Below are positions 22,073 through 34,420 of a stretch of DNA of 64,000 bases, one piece after another. Where the stretch lies: positions 137,032,455 to 137,096,454 of the forward strand of contig NC_068937.1 in NCBI RefSeq assembly GCF_016801865.2. The letters run 5' to 3'. The stretch comes from Culex pipiens pallens. Its lineage: Eukaryota; Arthropoda; Insecta; Diptera; Culicidae. The number at the start of each line of letters is the position of its first letter. Position 1 is the first letter of the stretch. The notes beneath the pieces were generated by a model. It worked only from the letters and a program-made list of their open reading frames with translations, searched no databases and was not told the DNA's origin. The position numbers and the translations under genes are program-made.

Positions 22073-25000
22073 CTCTTTGAGTATTCAAAATTTGGTAAAA
22101 AGGATTTTTTGTGATTTTTCAGACAATCCAGTCTAGGTGTGGAATCAAATAAATAAAATTTGAAAAAATAGTTTCTTATATCAATAATAGCATAATTGAT
22201 AACTTCATTTTTTTACACATTTCAAAAGCTGAATTTGAATGTTGTTCTTGGGAAAAACGATCGACTCACTTTTGCAAGCAATTTTGTTTCAATTTTCTGC
22301 TGATAAAATGTTGTTTTTTTAAATTTTTTTTACAATTTTGATTTTTATACCTTGATATGGTTTTTAAGCAAGCTTTTATTATTAATTCTGAAATAAATTA
22401 AATTGATTTTAGGACAATTCAGCTTCTCCATTTTTTGTCGAGATAATAAAAAGATTATGACACTTTTATGTTTTTATTAATAATGGTTTCACAAATATTT
22501 CTTTTTTATGAGAGGGAAATAATAAGAAAGAATTTGTGTTCATTCTAATTTACTTTCGATTTCTCTCAATTTTCAATAGGCCAACATACAGCAAGGAAAA
22601 TTTTGAAAATATTCAATAATATTTATTTGCTACTTCAAACGCATCGTGTAACAAACTGGTTAGGGAGCGTTCTTTTATTACGTAACGCTAAAAAATGATC
22701 CTCCATCCTCCTTCAAAACACAATATCCATAAAATTTAACAAAAATGGTAAATACTGATTGGGTTTCTTTTATTTCATAACGCAAAACAAAATGATGTTT
22801 GAACCGTAACAAAATTTCCACAGAATTTAACAAATTTTGTACGGAGCTTAACACCGCCTTCGAAAAAATGTTTTTTTTTTTATTGAAAATTATTTTTATT
22901 ATCAATTTAGAAAATGGTTTCACCTGACCACTGTCAAAAAAACTAAAAGGATGGTAATTTTCCGATTTGATAAGGAAGTGGGTTAGAAAAATGTTTTTGA
23001 GTTTGATTGCAGAAAAAAAAAAGATTTTTGAAAATTAATAAGTACTGTTCATCACTCCAAAAAGCATTAATTTGAGTGCAAAATTTGTCTAATTTAATTA
23101 GGCCGTTGCAAATATTTTTTGAAGTTAATAACAAATAAATAACAAGCCATGGTCCCAACATTCGTATGAAAAAGTGTTTTAAAGTGCATTTAACACCTGC
23201 CCAGTTGTTTTGCAATCATTAATTTTCAAAATATCTATGTATTGAAGAGACTTTTTTTTCGCCGAAAAAATACTTTAAAATATTTTTGATCGTATACACA
23301 TAATTTTACATATAATTTTAAACGCAGGAAAATGTTTTTTTCTAATTGTTTTTAGTTGGTTAGACTTCAATTTTCTTTAAAATTTTGAGTTTTTTTTTAA
23401 ATATATTTTTTTTTGCCCACTGAGTATTTGAACCGATTTTGAAGGGAGGGGGCGACATAAACATTGAAAAATGTTTGCAATAATCAATTCAATATAAAAA
23501 AGCGATAACAATTTCGACTGTTATCATGAGAAGATAAAAAGTTCATAAAGGATTAAAATTCAAAAATCCTCAAATATTTTCAAGGGGAAAAAAGCACACT
23601 CAAATTCATCGTTAGCCAACAACCCACGTTCTCTGTACGAGCAATTTAATTTTCGCCCCGAAAAGTTTTAAAATTATTTATACGAAAATTTATGATTTTC
23701 CTTTCCCTAATTATGGCGAGAGGGGGCGCTTGCACTAAACCCCCAGCAGCGTTATTTTTTTTTTCTTTTCTTTCAAGAAACTGCACGCAAACTGAGCCCA
23801 GCTTCTGAAAGCGCACGAAAGAAAGAGTTGAAAAGTTCGCTCGCAACTATTTCGCAAGTGCCTTTTGGCGGAACAAACGAACTGAGCTTGAAGAAAACTG
23901 GGGAGGTTTTGAAATTTTTAAAGGGGGAGGGCAAGGTGGGTTACAAAGTGATGTCAGGGAAGCAAGAAGTGCTGATGTTAAGAGAAAAGCGGAAACCTCT
24001 TGAGGAGCTTTTTTCTTTCTTATTTTCTTCTTCTTTTTTGTGTTTTCCACACCACCCCACAGGGGGGAGGGGGGGTCCTTGCCTCAACTTTTCATTGTTT
24101 GTCTTGTGTTGGCAAGTGACTTGAGCAGGGGGTAAAATGGGAACTTGGCGAAGAAGTTTTTCTTAGCTGGGCTTTCTTGCAGCTGATGCTGGCACGCTGC
24201 TGCCGCAGTGGTTCATAGTTAATAGAGTTTTAATTATTGCCGGACAGTTGAGCCAAGTGCGAATTGCGCAAACGGTCAAGAATTTGAAAGCAATTTGAAA
24301 GCTGGGATTCCGGTGACGACGACGGTGGCGACGGATTTAATTAGCGTCAAAGTTGGCGACGTCGAGGGAGTGCGATTTTTAAAATTCAATTTGCAAACTA
24401 GCAATTTGGAATTCATTAGGGAAAGTTGCTCAATTTAGGGCAGCGCCAGCTTTACTGAATTAAAGTTCATAAAAAGACACACTTTAGTTCCAAAGAAGAC
24501 AATACAACCTACCCCTTGAATAAGACACTTCAAACACACAACCTTTAGAAGGGGGCATCTTGATCCTGGCAAATATGATTAGTCAGCTGATTTCATCCAA
24601 GTGAGCCTGTGTCTCTCTTTATGAGGGTCTTTTCAACACTCATAAATCCCCTCCCACTGCGTCGTCCAACAATCCAAGAAAGCCTTGCTCCGGTTTCCGG
24701 GTTTGCTATTAAAACCGCCTACTCCAACCCTCACTGCTTCTCACCCCTTTTCATCCCTATAAGAGGGGTCTTATTATCAGCATCAATTAATGTGTATCCG
24801 AGTCTACCTTCCCATTGACAACAAACAACCAACGACGGCTAGGAGCACCGTGAAAAATCTTTTAAGAAAAATCGTAAGAAATACGTTCCTTTTCGAAGAA
24901 AATTTTCATATTTTTCTTCACTGTTACTTCAACAAAAGAGGCAGTAGCAGATCATAACAGCACTCTCAAAACCCAAACACACAAACCCCCCTTTTGCCAG

Positions 25001-25744
25001 GCCTTATTAGAACCGACAAGACCCGGTTTGTTATCAAAAACATTGGCTCTATCGTCATCGTCGTCCCAGTCCCCGTCCCAGTCAAAGTAGGCGGCGGCAC
25101 GAGCGAACACTCAACTCTTCCTCATCGAGTGAGTGAGTGGGAGCTTTTGTGCCTTCCAATCAGCCATTTAGCGGTTTTGGAGCGCTTCTTCCCTTCTTTT
25201 TGACTGGGGAGAGGAAAACAACTCCTCTTATTTTGAGAATGGGGAGGGGGGGGGGGGGAAGTTGACGTGGGGTTTGATTTGAGGAAAAGTATTTTGGTTC
25301 GAAGAAAATATTAGTTTAAAAGCATTAGAATAACTAAAATTTATTTTAAAAAGCAGATTTTTTTGTGGCATTTGACTAGGGTTGTTAAGGGTTTAAGTTG
25401 AACTTTTTCATGTGTTTTTGTTATCTTTTTGTACATTTCTAAAGGTTAATTTCTAATATTGTCCTAAAATATATTTTAGGCCATTCGGAAATGTTAGAAA
25501 AACTTTTAAAGTTGCATACTTTTATTCTTCAAAACTTTCTAAACAATTAATTTTACTTTTTTTCTGTGTCGTAACTTTGGCAAAAAATTGTTTGATTTTC
25601 ATAAGGCTGGTACAAATTTTATTTAAAGTTTTGGTCTCACAACGAAAAGTGATATAAAAAGAAAAAAAAACGCGCGTGAATGAATGACGTTTGCAGGGAG
25701 TGTCCATATACTACGAAACTAAGGCATGGTAATAAAGAACGTAA
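22073..25744. other. AT-rich DNA, no gene; partial mosquito-type repeat near 22,660-22,930
   Basis: GGGAGCGTTCTTTTATTACG near 22,663 is a repeat end of a type common in mosquito MITEs; no partner end found. 23,700-25,250 is GC-richer with G-runs (25,242-25,258) but no recognisable exon. Confidence 0.45.
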
Positions 25745-25950
25745 AAAAGGTGCAGGTGGTTATGTTCTACATGACCAATATGACAAAGAACTTTGTACAA
25801 AACTCCTAAAAAATATTCTATTTTATTTTATATTTTTAAAACATTGCCTATGTATTTAAACTAAATAATTTATTCCTATAAAATGTTTTCAATCTTTGGC
25901 ACCTCTGTGGAAATAAATTGCCAAAACAAGTATGGTTCGGAAAATGTCCA
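25745..25950 (-). mobile_element. Left terminal segment of fold-back element 2
   Basis: Inverse of 11,126-11,354: starts near AAAAGGTGCAGGTGGTTATG and ends with CAAGTATGGTTCGGAAAA next to the satellite. Similarity is high in blocks with AT-rich differences between them. Confidence 0.85.
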
Positions 25951-26518
25951 ATGAAAATGGTAATTTTCATGTCCAGTATCAAAAACCATGCATTTTGGTA
26001 CCCATATTGCCCAAAGTCGAATAGTTCGATTAATGTCCCCCGGTAGAACCTTCCCGAGGGCACTGGCCACTCCGGGTGTGGCCAATCCGGTCAAAATGGC
26101 CATTTTCATTACCAGTTTCAAAAACCATGAATTTTGATACCCATATTGCCCAAATTTGTATGGTTCCGTAAATGTCCTCCCGGTAGAACCTTCCCTCAAG
26201 GCAATGGCCACTCCGGGTGTGGCCAATCCTGCCAAAATGGCCATTTTTATCACCAGTATCAAAAACCATGAATTTTGATACGCATATTGCCCCAAGTCGT
26301 AAGGTTCCGTAAATGTCCTCCCGGTAGAACCTTCCCTCAGGGCACTGCACTGGCGACTCCGGGTGTGGCCAATCCAGTCAAAATGGCCATTTTCATTATC
26401 AGTTTCAAAAACCATGAATTTTGATACCCATATTGCCCCAAGTCGTATGGTTCGATTAATGTCCCCCCGGTAGAACCTTCCCGAGGGCACTGGCCACTCC
26501 GGGTGTGGCCAATATCCT
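25951..26518 (-). repeat. 140-bp satellite, left arm of fold-back element 2
   Basis: About four diverged minus-strand monomers, including a subtype with CCCCGGTAGAACC and AAGTCGTATGG in place of the commoner variants. Mirrors 27,066-27,620. Confidence 0.92.
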
Positions 26519-27065
26519 ATAAATGTGGTCCCAAGCCCATTGCCCCAAAACATTCTGGTCCGGTGACCGTCCTTACAATCTTCATAAGAACAGAATTCCT
26601 CCCAATTTAGTGCACAAACTGTGTCTTTCAATGTGTGCGTGTGTGTGTGTGAGCAATAAAATTACCACCGTGGATCCGCTTTTGTCGAAACCTCGTAAGG
26701 CACTGAATTTTTCTGAGGCTATCTGTTAGCTTAAATAGTTCGCATGAAATGTGGCAACATGGTGCAAATTTTGCCTCCTCTCCTGTTTACGTGGAACTGT
26801 CACGCGAGAATGTTGCACCATGTTGCCACATTTCATGCGAACTATTTAAGCTAACAGATAGCCTCAGAAAAATTCAGTGCCTTACGAGGTTTCGACAAAA
26901 GCGGATCCACGGTGGTAATTTTATTGCTCACACACACACACGCACACATTGAAAGACACAGTTTGTGCACTAAATTGGGAGGAATTCTGTTCTTATGAAG
27001 ATTGTAAGGACGGTCACCGGACCAGAATGATTTGGGGCAATGGGCTTGGGACCACATTTATAGGA
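26519..27065. mobile_element. Unique core of fold-back element 2 (inverted inner arms)
   Basis: Arms pair with coordinate sum 53,580 (centre about 26,790) and are nearly identical, closer than the arms of element 1. Same contents as element 1: a TG/CA tract, GAGCAATAAAATTACC and CTGTTAGCTTAAATAG next to the centre. Confidence 0.92.
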
Positions 27066-27620
27066 TATTGGCCACACCCGGAGTGGCCAGTGCCCTTGGG
27101 AAGGTTCTACCGGGGGGACCTTAATCGAACCATACGACTTGGGGCAATATGGGTATCAAAATTCATGGTTTTTGATACTGGTAATGAAAATGGCCATTTT
27201 GGCAGGATTGGCCACACCCGGAGTGGCCATTGCCCTGAGGGAAGGTTCTACCGGGAGGACATTTACGGAACCATACGACTTGGGGCAATATGCGTATCAA
27301 AATTCATGGTTTTTGATATTGGTAATGAAAATGGCCATTTTGACCGGATTGGCCACACCCGGAGTGGCCAGTGCCTTGGGGAAGGTTCTACCGGGGGGAC
27401 ATTAATCGAACCATACGACTTGGGACAATATGGGTATCAAAATTCATGGTTATTGAAACTGGTAATGAAAATGGCCATTTTGACTGGATTGGCCACACCC
27501 GGAGTGGCCAGTGCCCTCGGGAAGGTTCTACCGTGGGAACATTATTCGAACCATACGACTTGGGCCAATATGAGTATCAAAATTCATGGTTTTTGAAACT
27601 TGTAATGAAAATGGGCATTT
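27066..27620 (+). repeat. 140-bp satellite, right arm of fold-back element 2
   Basis: About four plus-strand monomers of the same subtype as the left arm. It stops abruptly at the SINE; the expected right terminal segment is absent. Confidence 0.92.
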
Positions 27621-27939
27621 GACCGAGCCACGTAGCCCAGTGGTAACGCTTCCGCCTCGTAAGCGGTAGATCGGGGTTCAAATCCCGGCTCGGACCAACA
27701 CAACTGGTGATCTTTTCCCTTCTGGAATTGATTGCTTAGTAAAGGGAAGGTAGTGTATCGTCACAAACTGGACCTTATCACGACACCTTAGGAAGGCGAC
27801 CTATGGAATGTTAACATTAACCTTAACATGTTAACATTAAGTTGAGAATGAAACTGCCACTGAATCCGCTTTGTAAATGCCGGCCCCGATACTCTTCAAG
27901 GGTGTTCCCCTCAGGAACTGGGAAAGATTTACTTACTTA
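27621..27939 (+). mobile_element. tRNA-derived SINE
   Basis: The first 75 bp resemble a tRNA: A box TAGCCCAGTGG (27,633-27,643), B box GGTTCAAATCC (27,675-27,685), 5' CCGAG pairing 3' CTCGG, and an anticodon-loop-like CTCGTAA that would read CGT (Thr). Mismatches in the acceptor and T stems argue against a working tRNA. A roughly 240-bp body follows, ending in GATTTACTTACTTA, a short-repeat tail as many insect SINEs have. It would be transcribed by RNA polymerase III and mobilised by a LINE. No flanking duplication is visible: satellite is plus-strand on the left and minus-strand on the right. Confidence 0.82.
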
Positions 27940-28441
27940 TATTGCCCCAAGTCGTTTGGTTCCGTAAATGTCCTCCCGGTAGAACCTTCCCTCAAGGCAA
28001 TGGCCACTCCGGGTGTGGCCAATCCTGCCAAAATGGCCATTTTCATCACCAGTATCAAAAACCATGAATTTTGATACCCATATTGCCCAAATTTGTATGG
28101 TTCCGTAAATGTCCTCCCGGTAGAACCTTCCCTCAGGGCAATGGCCACTCCGGGTGTGGCCAATCCTGCCAAAATGATCATTTTCATTACCAGTATCAAA
28201 AACCATGAATTTTGATACCCATATTGCCCAAATTTGTATGGTTCCGTAAATGTCCTCCCGGTAGAACCTTCCCTCAGGGCAATGGCCACTCCGGGTGTGG
28301 CCAATCCTGCCAAAATGAACATTTTCATTACCAGTATCAAAAACCATGAATTTTGATACCCATATTGCCCAAATTTGTATGGTTCCGTAAATGTCCTCCC
28401 GGTAGAACCTTCCCTCAGGGCACTGGCCACACCGGGTGTGG
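27940..28441 (-). repeat. 140-bp satellite, arm of truncated fold-back element 3
   Basis: About three and a half minus-strand monomers of the CCGGTAGAACC subtype, starting directly at the SINE tail. Confidence 0.92.
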
Positions 28442-28690
28442 CCGATATCCCACCAAATTGTTCCCAATAATTTCGGTATTCCGGTGACCGTTCTGGCTAC
28501 CGTCAATAACTTCTTGGACCTCCTCTCAAGTTCGTGCACCACCTGCGTGTGTGTGTGTGAGCAATAAAATTCCCAACGTAAGGTCCGTCTTTGATGAAAG
28601 TCTGATGGACACTAAATCCTCCAGAGGCTAACTTTTAGCTTAAATAGTTTTCACGGCATCTACGCAACAGAAACAGAATGTCACGCCGAG
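28442..28690 (-). mobile_element. Inner arm of fold-back element 3 (half element)
   Basis: Diverged copy of the inner arm (GTGACCGT, GTGTGTGTGAGCAATAAAAT, TTTAGCTTAAATAG). No inverted partner follows, so the element is broken near its centre. Confidence 0.75.
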
Positions 28691-29787
28691 GGCTTGCGAC
28701 GGTAACGCTACATTTTCGAAAAATTTTGCATTGACACCGCAGATAGAGCTTTAAGACAAAGTCCTTTGTCAAAATGAATTTGTCACTGATCTATGATAAT
28801 TGAGCTAATTTCACAGCTTGTTACAATCTATTCACAAAACAATAAGCTCCCTGAAAAACTAAAAAACTAGTAAACAAATGCCTAAACAAAAATTACGGTT
28901 AAATACGGTTCCAAACACAAAGCAAATAAAATTTTCTCAAAATTCTTTGTAATACTTTTTTTGAAAACCTTCACTTTTCTTTTAATTTAATTTGGCAGGC
29001 AAAATTGCCTTCACACATATGCCTTCCCGTTTTTGGCCACATTCTGTGATTTCTGGTACCAAAATCGATAAATATTGTATTTTTGAGAATGATTTATTCT
29101 TCTTTCAACGGTTAAAAAAATAAAATATTTCATCTAGATTGTGTACCCTTTTTGTGTCAATAAAATGTAAAAACTAAAATTGCCTTTAAAAATGTGTAAA
29201 ATTACATCATTACACTAGTTCCATGTAAATTTAGCTAAAATTACACCGAATAAGAGGTAATATTCAAGAATTAAATTTTTAGGTCTGCCAAAATTCAATT
29301 TTTGTATTCTGGATGTGTGAACCAACCAGAAATGAAAATGACAACTTTTTCTCAATATCAAGTTTAATAAGAGACATAGCACTTTTCCGATAATTGAATT
29401 TGACAATTTGTTTCGTAAATTTTAGTTTTAAGTTTTGATTTATTTACGTGCTAAATTGTATCCAAATAGAATTATTCAAGCATTTTTTTTACAAATCGTT
29501 GCGTCGTTGCTGAATGGGCCATAGTTGTATTAATTTTACTTAAATTAATTATGATTTGAGTACTTATTTATAAATTGAAGATTAACATTATCAAAAAAAC
29601 GCACTTGAAAGAAAACGGATTTTTAATCATTTTTCGTTAAGGTATATTTTTAACAACTTCCTTTGCTGATTTTTTCATAAAGTCGCTTATTTTTTCAAGT
29701 TGTGCGAAACATTGTGTGACTAAATAAAAATTGTTTATCGCTTTAGAGCGATTTTTCATTTGATTAACATTTTAAGATCTTGTATCT
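28691..29787. other. AT-rich DNA, nothing recognised
   Basis: No credible coding frame, RNA gene or bounded repeat. Confidence 0.6.
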
Positions 29788-30981
29788 GGGTAATTCTCTA
29801 CCAACTCACACGAAATCGGGAAAAGTTGCCCCGACCCCTCTTCGATTTGCGTGAAACTTTGTCCTAAGGGGTAACTTTTGTCCCTGATCACGAATCCGAG
29901 GTCCGTTTTTTGATATCTCGTGACGGAGGGGCGGTACGACCCCTTCCATTTTTGAACATGCGAAAAAAGAGGTGTTTTTCAATAATTTGCAGCCTGAAAC
30001 GGTGATGAGATAGAAATTTGGTGTCAAAGGGACTTTTATGTAAAATTAGACGCCCGATTTGATGGCGTACTCAGAATTCCGAAAAAACGTATTTTTCATC
30101 GAAAAAAACACTAAAAAAGTTTTAAAAATTCTCCCATTTTCCGTTACTCGACTGTAAAAAATTTTGAAACATGTCATTTTATGGGAAATTTAATGTACTT
30201 TTCGAATCTACATTGTCCCAGAAGAACATCACAAGTTATCGCGATTTTACGAAAAAAAGTTTTGAAAAAGTTACTTTTTGCGTTTCTCTTTGTTTCGTCG
30301 TCCGTGTCTGTCGCGGGTGACCATGAACGGCCATGATCGATGACGACCAACTTTTTTAAAACTTTTTTTCGTAAAATCGTGATAACTTGTGATGTTTATA
30401 AGCAAAACCCTTATGTATATATATTAAAATTTTTGTAATTGTCTGCTCTACAACTTTGTAGAACATTGTTACACTCTAAAAAATAACCCTGCAAAGTTAG
30501 AAAAAACACGAAATTTTAAAATGAAAAATTTTGTTCTAAATGAAAAAATGACCCTTCTGGGACAATGTAGATTCGAAAAGTACATTAAATTTCCCATAAA
30601 ATGACATGTTCCAAAATTTTTTACAGTCGAGTAACGGAAAATGGGAGAATTTTTAAAACTTTTTTAGTGTTTTTTTCGATGAAAAATACGTTTTTTCGGA
30701 ATTCTGAGTACGCCATCAAATCGGGCGTCTAATTTTACATAAAAGTCCCTTTGACACCAAATTTCTATCTCATCACCGTTTCAGGCTGCAAATTATTGAA
30801 AAACACCTCTTTTTTCGCATGTTCAAAAATGGAAGGGGTCGTACCGCCCCTCCGTCACGAGATATCAAAAAACGGACCTCGGATTCGTGATCAGGGACAA
30901 AAGTTACCCCTTAGGACAAAGTTTCACGCAAATCGAAGAGGGGTCGGGGCAACTGCTGTGTGAGTTGGCGGAGAATTACCC
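29788..30981. mobile_element. Fold-back MITE (TIR GGGTAATTCTC), copy 1
   Basis: 1,194 bp bounded by GGGTAATTCTC and GAGAATTACCC with ATCT directly repeated outside (29,784-29,787 and 30,982-30,985). The two halves are long inverted arms round a GC-richer loop of about 90 bp. Compared with copy 3, about 157 bp is missing from the left arm (break at CAGAAG|AACATC near 30,226). The small frames in the arms recur in every copy and are not genes. Confidence 0.92.
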
Positions 30982-32334
30982 ATCTATATTTATCAAGATT
31001 TTGTAGGTAAACATTGCTATGAAATAAGCTAAAAAAATCGACAGTGTCAATTTTTTTTAAATTACTGTACCTTTTTTAATTATTTTTTTGTATAAAAAAT
31101 CTCAAACTGAATTTTCGTTTGAATATTAGTTGTTTTTAAATTGGATAACATTAAAATCTGAGTTGAAGACTCAAGTTTGAAAATGAGAATGTAATTTCAA
31201 TAAAAAAAATTAAAAAAAAGTACAGTTCGTTAAAGAACACTGAAAAACAAAACCTTGTAGAAAGCTAGTGTATCTTTAAATTTTATCATTTTTCCAAAAA
31301 AGTTCATAACTTTCCCAAATTTAAATCCAATCATCCGGTACCCTTACCGCAGTGCCCTTAACTGCCTAACCTTCTGCTAGCAGGTTTCGACTTTAGCACA
31401 GCTTCTTCATATGTACGTATGTGTGCACGTGTGTGTGTGTGTGTGTGTGTGCCTGCGGTACACGGCCAATTCATTGAGGCAGGCAAATTGACACGGTTCT
31501 TGTTTGGCCAAGTTTTCACCCCTCGAGGAAGAAGTTGAAGAAGTTGGGAAGGGGAGGGTGGTTGGAACATGGCTTCCACTGATGCTACTTTGGTGGTTTT
31601 GGAAACACATTCTCTTCGATCCGAAACCAGTTCAGGAAGGCAAACGTGTCTATCCCGGAGCAAGCTTCCGACCCTCTTCCCTCCAATCTCATCTTCCGAA
31701 AAGTTCTTTGTGTTTCTTGCAGTAACAAGCGTCGTCGTCGACGACGACGTCGTCCTTTTTGCCAAGAAACGAGGACCGAGCTTAGCATCTGGGCTCGCTC
31801 CCCCTCCCCTGCTCCGTGCGAGCGAGTGTGTGTCTTTGGGTATGTTGTACAATCATTAACAAAGGCAAAACAAATAGCGAATATAAAATTTATACACCAG
31901 GAAGTTGTTCATAAATTACGATCCTGATAATAGATCCTTTAAGAGCCATTTTTATCCGTTTCGGCTCCCTCCGGAGAGTATCGGTGGTGGGGGTCGTTTG
32001 TTGTCTTTGTGCTTCCTTCCGTCCTTCCTGCAGCAGAAAACAATCCTTCGCTGGACGGATATTAGCGCAGAGACGTTCCCCGTCCCTGCCACCAACTCAT
32101 TCCGGAAGGATATAACCGGACGACCGGAGCTTCATCTTCCGCGACGACCGACTATAAAGATTATCCCGGCAGAGGACGCGTTATTACCGGGTTGGTCCCC
32201 GCCGAAAGTTTACCTTGGTTGCTGCTTTGCTGTTCTTTCGAAGAATTTCAAGCGATTTTACGATTTTTAAGTCATATTTAATGAATAATTATTGCGGCAA
32301 ACTTAACGAGGTGGGGCTGGCCATTTTGACAAGG
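30982..32334. other. No gene seen; GT microsatellite at 31,430-31,452
   Basis: GC-richer from 31,350; frames on both strands overlap one another and lack domains. Confidence 0.5.
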
Positions 32335-32968
32335 AGTTGAGTTGAGTTGAGTTGAGTTGAGTTGAGTTGAGTTGAGTTGAGTTGAGTTGAGTTGAGTTGA
32401 GTTGAGTTGAGTTGAGTTGAGTTGAGTTGAGTTGAGTTGAGTTGAGTTGAGTTGAGTTGAGTTGAGTTGAGTTGAGTGAGTTGAGTTGAGTTGAGTTGAG
32501 TTGAGTTGAGTTGAGTTGAGTTGAGTTGAGTTGAGTTGAGTTGAGTTGAGTTGAGTTGAGTTGAGTTGAGTTGAGTTGAGTTGAGTTGAGTTGAGTTGAG
32601 TTGAGTTGAGTTGAGTTGAGTTGAGTTGAGTTGAGTGAGTTGAGTTGAGTTGAGTTGAGTTGAGTTGAGTTGAGTTGAGTTGAGTTGAGTTGAGTTGAGT
32701 TGAGTTGAGTTGAGTTGAGTTGAGTTGAGTTGAGTTGAGTTGAGTTGAGTTGAGTTGAGTTGAGTTGAGTGAGTTGAGTTGAGTTGAGTTGAGTTGAGTT
32801 GAGTTGAGTTGAGTTGAGTTGAGTTGAGTTGAGTTGAGTTGAGTTGAGTTGAGTTGAGTTGAGTTGAGTTGAGTTGAGTTGAGTTGAGTTGAGTTGAGTT
32901 GAGTTGAGTTGAGTTGAGTTGAGTTGAGTTGAGTTGAGTTGAGTTGAGTTGAGTTGAGTTGAGTTGAG
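32335..32968 (+). repeat. (GAGTT)n pentanucleotide satellite
   Basis: About 127 near-perfect units. Three units have lost one T (GAGTGAG at about 32,477, 32,636 and 32,770). Long minus-strand Asn-Ser-Thr-Gln-Leu frames through it are repeat artefacts. Confidence 0.97.
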
Positions 32969-34077
32969 AAAGCAAGAAAACCACCTCAACCCTGCTACCT
33001 GAATCAATCCATCTTTTTGTGTCTCCTAACCACCGAAGCCCCGCAGCCAGAATATTTAGATGCACTCCGGAGCATAATAAAACCAAGAAGCGGTAGCGCA
33101 TCAGACCAACTTTCGGAACATTTTCCGTGCGCACACGTGTGTGTGTTCCTCCACGTTTCCATGTAAAAGTCGTTTCATCCCAAGGAACAAAGCAGGCCTG
33201 GAGCGAACACCAGGCAAACGACCGAACCGAGCCGAGAGATCTAGCGCGAACGATAGCACGCTGGCTGGCGAAGGTTGCTGCGATGCCGATCGTTCGTGAC
33301 GATGCTGCGGAAATTTGCGGAAGAATGTGTTCAGCGCTGGCCTGCTGCGATGCGTCGTTCGGCAAATGGTGGTTTAAGGATGAACTTGCCCGGAAAGTAT
33401 TACACATGGATGCAAGTTGCTTCCGGGATTGTTTGGCTAGGAGGGGGTTCGAAGGGCACAAAGGAGGGGTCACTAATCGTAGTTTATCGCTTAAGATTAA
33501 ATGTAAACAAAAGTTACTTTAAAATTAGCTTTAGCTTCAAAAATGGCGAGGCAACCAGAGTTCCAGAAAAACCACATTAAATCAATGATTTTTCATTTTC
33601 CCAGCCACGTTCCGGTGGTGAATACTAATTCGCCAATAATTGGGCCCAAAAATCGTTCAACTTTCAGCACCGGTGCTCCGGTATCAATTTCAACGAATCG
33701 TGATTCAATTTCCCAATTGCCACAAATCGTATAAAGTTTCAATCTTAAATTCCACCACACAGAAACACAAACTCGTACACCTTGTCCAGCTGGTGTTCTC
33801 GTCCATGCTGGAATTTTTCCGGACGTCCTCTTCCAGCAGTCCCAGTTGTGGAGGAAAGTTGGTCAGAGCCAAGCCGCAGAACGAGAACGAGATAAGCCAG
33901 CTCCACAATGATACCGGGGGCCCGTTATAAGGAAAATGTTCACTAAATAACACAAAGTCATGCCGACGACGACGACGACGGTGAATGTGTGTGGTTTGTG
34001 CTGTCTGTGAGCTCACTTTTCGTGCTGGGAAGTTACAGGGAGGGGCGAAAGGGGACGGATTTATGGAGTATTTATTT
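32969..34077. other. Moderately GC-rich DNA, no recognised gene
   Basis: Frames up to about 130 codons on both strands have no domain or splice context. A GAC repeat lies at about 33,964-33,980. Confidence 0.5.
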
Positions 34078-34420
34078 AGTTGACAGATTGATAGGTGACA
34101 GATTTTTATTGGGTTTTTGTTTATTGAAAACTTACCGTTTATTTAGTTGAGTACCTTTCACTATACAGTATTTAACACTTTTTAAACACTTACCGTGATA
34201 TTTCCTTAAAATTATTCACTTCACTTCGTCTGCAAGTTCGCTGCAATTGCTTAGGTGCAACTTGAAGTCCGTAATAGAAGTGCTCAAGTCACGTTTTTCA
34301 GTTTTCACTAAAAACGCCTAAATTTATGCTTCTTGTAAGGCAACCGAGAACTTAATTGGTTATTTTTGAAGTCTGTATTTGAAGAATTCAATTTAGTTTT
34401 AAACACCTGAATGTATACTA
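34078..34420 (-). other. Exon-like cassette U1 (minus strand)
   Basis: Read on the minus strand: acceptor-like AAATTTAG|GCG (exon start 34,317), an in-phase frame with TSITDFKLHLSN, donor CACG|GTAAGT (exon end 34,194), a second donor ACG|GTAAGT (34,136), and a TGTCA cluster (34,078-34,101). Farther upstream a second acceptor TATACATTCAG|GTG (34,406) opens a frame with NTDFKNN, so the unit looks internally duplicated. The frame stops before the donor. See the array finding. Confidence 0.6.

Noticed and set aside
21786..22088. 100-codon Leu/Tyr-Ser repeat frame
   Set aside because: Translation of the (GAGTAAA)n satellite.
27621..27695. Functional tRNA-Thr(CGT) gene
   Set aside because: A and B boxes are good, but acceptor and T stems contain mismatches and a SINE body plus short-repeat tail follow.
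32335..32968. Telomeric repeat
   Set aside because: The unit is GAGTT, not an arthropod TTAGG-type repeat, and the array is internal.
32289..33473. 394-codon minus-strand frame rich in Asn-Ser-Thr-Gln-Leu
   Set aside because: About half of it is the (GAGTT)n satellite; the remainder has no recognisable domain.
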